Of a stretch of DNA of 64,000 nucleotides, positions 56,501 through 62,500 are shown in pieces; position 1 is the first letter of the stretch, and the number at the start of each line of letters is the position of its first letter. The translations under genes were made by a program, and so were the position numbers. This DNA comes from Ophiura sarsii. Taxonomy: Eukaryota; Echinodermata; Ophiuroidea; Amphilepidida; Ophiuridae. Location: the NCBI GenBank assembly GCA_035610835.1, contig CM069450.1, positions 27,463,503 through 27,527,502 on the forward strand, in the 5' to 3' direction. Under the pieces are notes generated by a model, which was not told where the DNA came from, ran no database searches, and was given only the letters and a program-made list of their open reading frames with translations.

Positions 56501-59500
56501 AACCGTAAGGTTATTTGTAACGATATTTTCAGCATAGATAGTTGATGAATATTGAAAAAGATTTTTTTTTTAATTTACAGAATTTAAAACAAATTGGCTT
56601 CAAATAACTGTCAACGTTTTATTGAACCACCCTGTATATGTACACAGTTATCCAAGTCGACATCGATATAAACATTAACCTGATCCTTATTATTATTCCA
56701 ACGTGTTATCATTGTTTTTAATTATTAGGTTTAAATGTAATTAAAATGATATATGATCTGATATGTATTATGTTTTATACTATAAATGTTGAATATTCGC
56801 TCGCATACCGCCCTCGACCCACTCTTTTTTACGTGGTTAATCAGAATGTAGTGTTTACATAATATTACAACCAGTATCACAAAGTAGCTATAGACAAACA
56901 TAGTATTACCCACCATTCTGTGTTAGAGTAACAATGAAAACACAGGTCCTGGATTGTCCAGTCTGATCAGAAACAGTAGCAGTGACCAGGTATGTGTTCT
57001 GGGTAGTAGGGAAAGTTGCAGGTACCGAATTAACAGTTGCTCCAATACTGGTGTAGCTGATGGCTGACACAGGTTCGGTTGCACCGCTAACAGTAGGTGG
57101 TGTAAACGTAGTCGAGACGCTTGTTTGTAAGCAATCATATGTAAGAGCCAATGGCTGGGGATTACACGTCAAAGTGAACGGTTGTTGAACTGTAACTGTG
57201 AAGGAAATGTTAAAATGACAATTGAATAAACGTATTATTTATGAACTAAAGTGCTCAACAAAAGAAAGTCGTACACTTTGTTTAGGTCATTTAAAGGTAG
57301 ATGACCCGATCACATTTTCGTAACACAGAATTATTTCAAACATATGGAGATTTTCATATCATATGAAAGCTCGTATTTGTCTCATCATCATACTGAAATT
57401 TGACGGCCTAAATCGGTATAATTACGGAGAAATCGATGAAATAACGTCGAATTACCGCGAATGGTGGTAACCACCGATATAGTTTGTGTACTACTCAATG
57501 GGTACAGTTCACAGCATATTGTGCGTCTAAAATAGAACCATTAGAGCTATGCAACTCAAACTTTGGAACACGACTTTTTTAAGGATGACCTTTCATGTAG
57601 AATAGAAAACTTCAAGTTGAAAATCGGAACATCTACCTTTAAATTAACTGTTGATTATTATTTTACCACACAGGCTTAATAAACATTTGGATGAATTCTT
57701 AAGGCACATTTTAATACCAAACATAACACCTAACAACAAAGATAAACCATGATTAGCACCATTTATAGAAAATGAGTCACTTTTCAAAAGTCACATTTTC
57801 AATACACTACGCGGAAGAAAACACCAATTGTTAACAAGCACATAATGCCCTTTATGTTCGGAATAAAATATCCCGCTCACTAGGAGCGTGTTTCTGCTGG
57901 GGAAGAAACCGCTAATAAACGCTAAGTTTGCCCAGTAGAAACAGACAGAACCCGGCAATAATCGGTGGTTTTTTTTGGTAATCCCAAAAACCTTCACAAA
58001 CCAGGTTTGGAACCGGCCATAATCGGCAATAAACCCAATAGAAACAGAAAGGCGATTCTTAGCGGTTTGCGCCGTGAACCGTGTCATGCTGGGTTATACA
58101 CATTATTGTGAAGCAATCCTTTTCAGGTGCGGTGGCATTGTTTGGTATTACAAAAGGTCAAATGTCGTGGCCCATCGACTAGGGTCGATACACTTAGCGG
58201 TAACTTTTCGCGAGTAGAAACAGGGGGATTAAAAACTTACCGATTAAATCTTAGAGTTTATTTGCGTTTACTTTTTGCAGTACCCCAGTAGAAACACGCT
58301 CTAAGTGTACGCCCAGCGCAGGATACTAGGCTGAAGTGTGTGATCGATTGCTCGCCGGTCAATTCTGGTTAATAACAGTGTCACACACGGGGTGAACCTC
58401 GCACACACACATTTTCCTCCCGCGTAGTAATTAAAAATAAGACTTTTTAAAAATGAATAATTTTCTTTAAATTGCGCTAATCATGGTTTATCTTTGTTGC
58501 TAGGTGTTATATTTGGTATCAAAATGTGCCTAAAAGATTCATCTAAATGTCTATTTAGACTGTTTAGTATAAAAAAAAATCACTAGCTACTTTAATTGAC
58601 CTAAACAAAGTGTACGACTTTCTTTTGTTGAGCACTTTACATGGACATAGTAGTCTAGGCCCTGCACTAGAGACCTGTATATAATTGTTGCTGTAGAGAA
58701 TTTGAATGTTTATTCGAAGAAAATGTACTATATAGCTTCATAACGATACTAGCTAGAACATTCACAACCCTATCAAATTCTGGGTAAGTATGGCCATACA
58801 TTTAAAACTCCTACTGGAGTAGAAAACTGTATGTCTTTAGGATCACTGCTTCAATTGGCATTTAAAATCGAAATCAATTAATTTGAAAACCAAAAGACAC
58901 TGTTGACCTGTTGACTTTTATGTCTTAAAAGACATATTTATGACACAAGACGATATTTTAAAGAACTGAGTAGTCATTTGATTACTAAGGATGCTCACTT
59001 ATTGACACCAAGTGATAGTGGTATGACTTGATTGGTCATTTAATACCTCTGTGATTAGTTAATGACCACAAGTGACTTTAATTTACCTCAAGTTATATTG
59101 TAATGACCTCTCGAGTGATCATTGAATGATCCAAAGTGATGCCGTAATGACCCAAAAGATAATTTAATGACTAGATTGGTCCTTTAACAACCCCCGGTGA
59201 TCAGTTAATGATACGTAATGACAAAAAAAACGAGTGGTCATTTGATAATCTCAGGTGGTAATTTGATAACCCGATTGGTCATTTAACCCTGTTCGTCCCA
59301 AAGCAAGTCAATAAAATCGACAGAACTGTGACAAAGAAATGTTAATTATTTGACATGTTGATAACTCCTGACAACGTTCAATTTTTTTAAATGTTCGTAA
59401 TACGGTACATCAATAGAATGTGAGAAAAACTTAATCAAAAATGAATTAACAAATCACTAAAAAGACATACCGAAAGTGTAAAAAACTTACAAACCTGTGA

Positions 59501-62500
59501 TTTTTTCAACATAAGTGCATGCCATTCAACACGAAAGCACTTTGTTTACATAAAAGACCAATAAAGCTTGAGCGCCAACTTGCAATTACATTACATAGGG
59601 AGCGTTCATAAATACTTTGGTGAGGGGGGAGGGGGGTGGCATCCTGGACATTAAAAAAATGTATCCCCTGTTATTTTTATTGATCCCCCTTTTAGGGTCT
59701 GACATTGATTTTGATCCCCCCTATGTCATCGGACAAAAACACTGGTGCATGATGCTAAAAGCAGTAATGTTTCGAAATTTTGGGATATCAGTAGCGTGTC
59801 CAAATGGAGGGGAGGAGAAAGTGCTGGCTGATATAATCCAAAAGCTTGGAGGGGGACCCCTTAACCTACAGAGATTGACAGAGAGACATGACATGAGCAG
59901 TAGCGTGTCAGAAGTACCCTTGACCATCATTCGAGAAAATACACCCATTCGGGGTAATTAAAAGGATTGTACTGGGTTACCTGTTTCGTGCAAATTTTTC
60001 TTCTTCTATATCCTCACTTCTAGCTATAATTAATACATTTTTTGGTTTTCAAATAGGCTTTTCGAATGATATTTCTGGACATATGCGCGCGTAGCTCGTT
60101 ATTATAAATTGTTCATACTTTTGTTTATGCTATTTGTATATGATTTTGGTTTGGATTCGATCGACTGACGCCTTAAAATTCGGTGTAATCCCCCACTTTC
60201 AACCAAATTACCCAAAAGCTGGGTTACATGATCCTAAAAAAAAGCGCGCGTGGCGAGCCAATTTTTATTTGTATAGTGTATATCATATTGTTGGGCAATT
60301 TTTCACAAATTCGGCCAAAATTCCACCTTTAAGTTCCGGCCTTCTTTAAAAAAAATAGTGCAACTCATTGAGAAATAATAAACTATGCTTTAAGGCTAGT
60401 ATATCAATGTACTTGATATTAAGATAAATTTCGAACATCAATGGTGTGCTGATGTCATGGCAACATACTTAAATGGCCTCCAAAAATGTCAAAAATTGGT
60501 CAAAATAGAGGAAGATTTAGACATAAATAGTGGTTGCTATGGAAACTGCATTGCCGGTAGAATTTACAATTGTCTTAAAATCAAAGTAGGTCTATTAACC
60601 AGCAATATTAGATGTATTCCGATCATTCAAGGGCCAATAATATTTTAACATATTGATTACAAGTCATGTTTGGCCAATTTTGTGAACCCTAAAAAATTGC
60701 CGTTTTTTGCCGACATGTCATTTTCAAAAGTTCATAGATCAAAAAGTATTGATCGACAATTAAAGTTGTGATTGATTTTCTTGTTCTAAACAGTCAACCA
60801 AATAATATGATATACTTTGTATGGTCAATAATTTTTGTTTTTAATTTTTTGCCATGTTAAATTAAAGTTTTGATGTCCCATTGAAACACATTTTGACCCT
60901 AAATCGATGTCAAAGGTCAACTTAACATCCGAGTTGGCAAGGATATCCACCTAGGTTGTATGCTACAGACTTCAAGGAACATTTTGGCATATGTCTCGTT
61001 GTGCCAGCATACCGGGACCAAAACCCCTAAAAATGGGCCTCCGCTCCCAGCTCCCGGGCTAGTTTAAAGAATACCAGTAATCAGGTGATAAGGTAATCTT
61101 ACACTTACTTGTAAATGAACAGGTTTGCCGATTGTTCGCAGTATCCATTGCGGTGACGAAGATGCAAAAAGGGTTTAATGAGAAACATTAAGGCAATAAT
61201 ATATGTTATCGTATGAAATGGGGTCAGTATACACAACAGGCTGTAACAAAAAAAACTATACAATTTTGAAGGAAAAAAAACATGTTTTAAATTATTACAA
61301 TGTAATGCTTTGATTTGAATGACATGCCGAGGATTAATAATCTTTGTTTCATGAAAATCGGTGGTCAAGAAGCAGAGATATGATAAAATGTCTAACGTAG
61401 TCATGAAATCATCTGGGCCACTGATGGGGTGAATCATTAGGATGAACATGATGAATGGAATCGAACCATGTTAACATAGTAATAGAGCACCCTTGTTAGA
61501 CAATGGTTCATTTCAAGGGGTTCACTTTCCAATGAGACTCGAATATGATTAGTGGCCAACTGGGCGGCAGGAAACAAATTACGTTGTGATATTTTCACTG
61601 GAGACGAAGCAATATTTCCATTGGATAGCTGAGTGAACGCCAGTCTCATCATCCGTTATGCACAGGAATACCCTAATCTAAACTTCGCTTATGACCGCCC
61701 ACATAGTAGACAGAAACTGCTTGTTTGGGCAGGAACCTTCGGTGGTGGGACTTTGATTGGACCTATCTTATAAATACTCTGATCTGATCAATAACGAACG
61801 GTACATGAGTTGTAAGCACATGGGAAATACGCATTGAACCAGAATGGCTCCATATCTCGTCTATGGTGGTTTCAAGATGGGGTACCATGTCATGAACTCT
61901 ATGAAATGTATCGTTATATGATATAATGGTTTATTAGTGTTATGAATTCATTTATTGAAGTGAAATCAAACTATTTGAAAAAAAGAATTAGGTTATTTTA
62001 ATGTTGCATGATAGGCCTGCCTTAAAGGCATAGTATGTGATATTTTCCAGAGAGCGTCCTCTATTCATGATTTTTTTTTAGTAGAAGTAGATTTTCTTGC
62101 AGATTTACATTTCTGATCATAAATCGTACATTACATTCCAAGTTACAGTGCGATACGATTCCTAATTACCTCAAAATCATGGTTTTAGAGTGAATTTAGA
62201 GTGAAAATATAAACTGTCGTGTTAACCCGACAGTTTATTTTCATAATTCATAATTAAGAATCGTATCGCCCTGTAACTTGGAATGTATGTACGATTTATG
62301 ATCAGAAATGTAAATCTGCAAGAAAATCTGCTTTCAATTTTTTTTCGATGTTGAGGGCGTTCCCTGGAAAGATCACATAATATACCTTTAACATTTTATG
62401 TCTACATTCAAGATTGTATGCTATGCTGAAAGTGGCCCAGCCCAATTTATAGACGGCTTAGTAGAGTTGCCATAATTTGGAAGCAGAAACAGTTAAAAAG

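Larger units (their letters stand above)
57249..58637. mobile_element. Foldback MITE with two nested MITEs
   Basis: AAGTGCTCAACAAAAGAAAG ends, TA flanks (57247-57248, 58638-58639). Same family as 54966-55588 but 1,389 bp, because two other elements have inserted (57295-57638 and 57883-58301). Confidence 0.85.

Noticed and set aside
59617..59961. Plus-strand 114-codon frame
   Set aside because: Opposite to the gene, follows a G-rich low-complexity start, and shows no conserved motif; likely repeat sequence.
61105..61449. Minus-strand 114-codon frame ending in the HYR relic region
   Set aside because: It is in a different frame from the HYR fragment, and its sequence is unremarkable intron.
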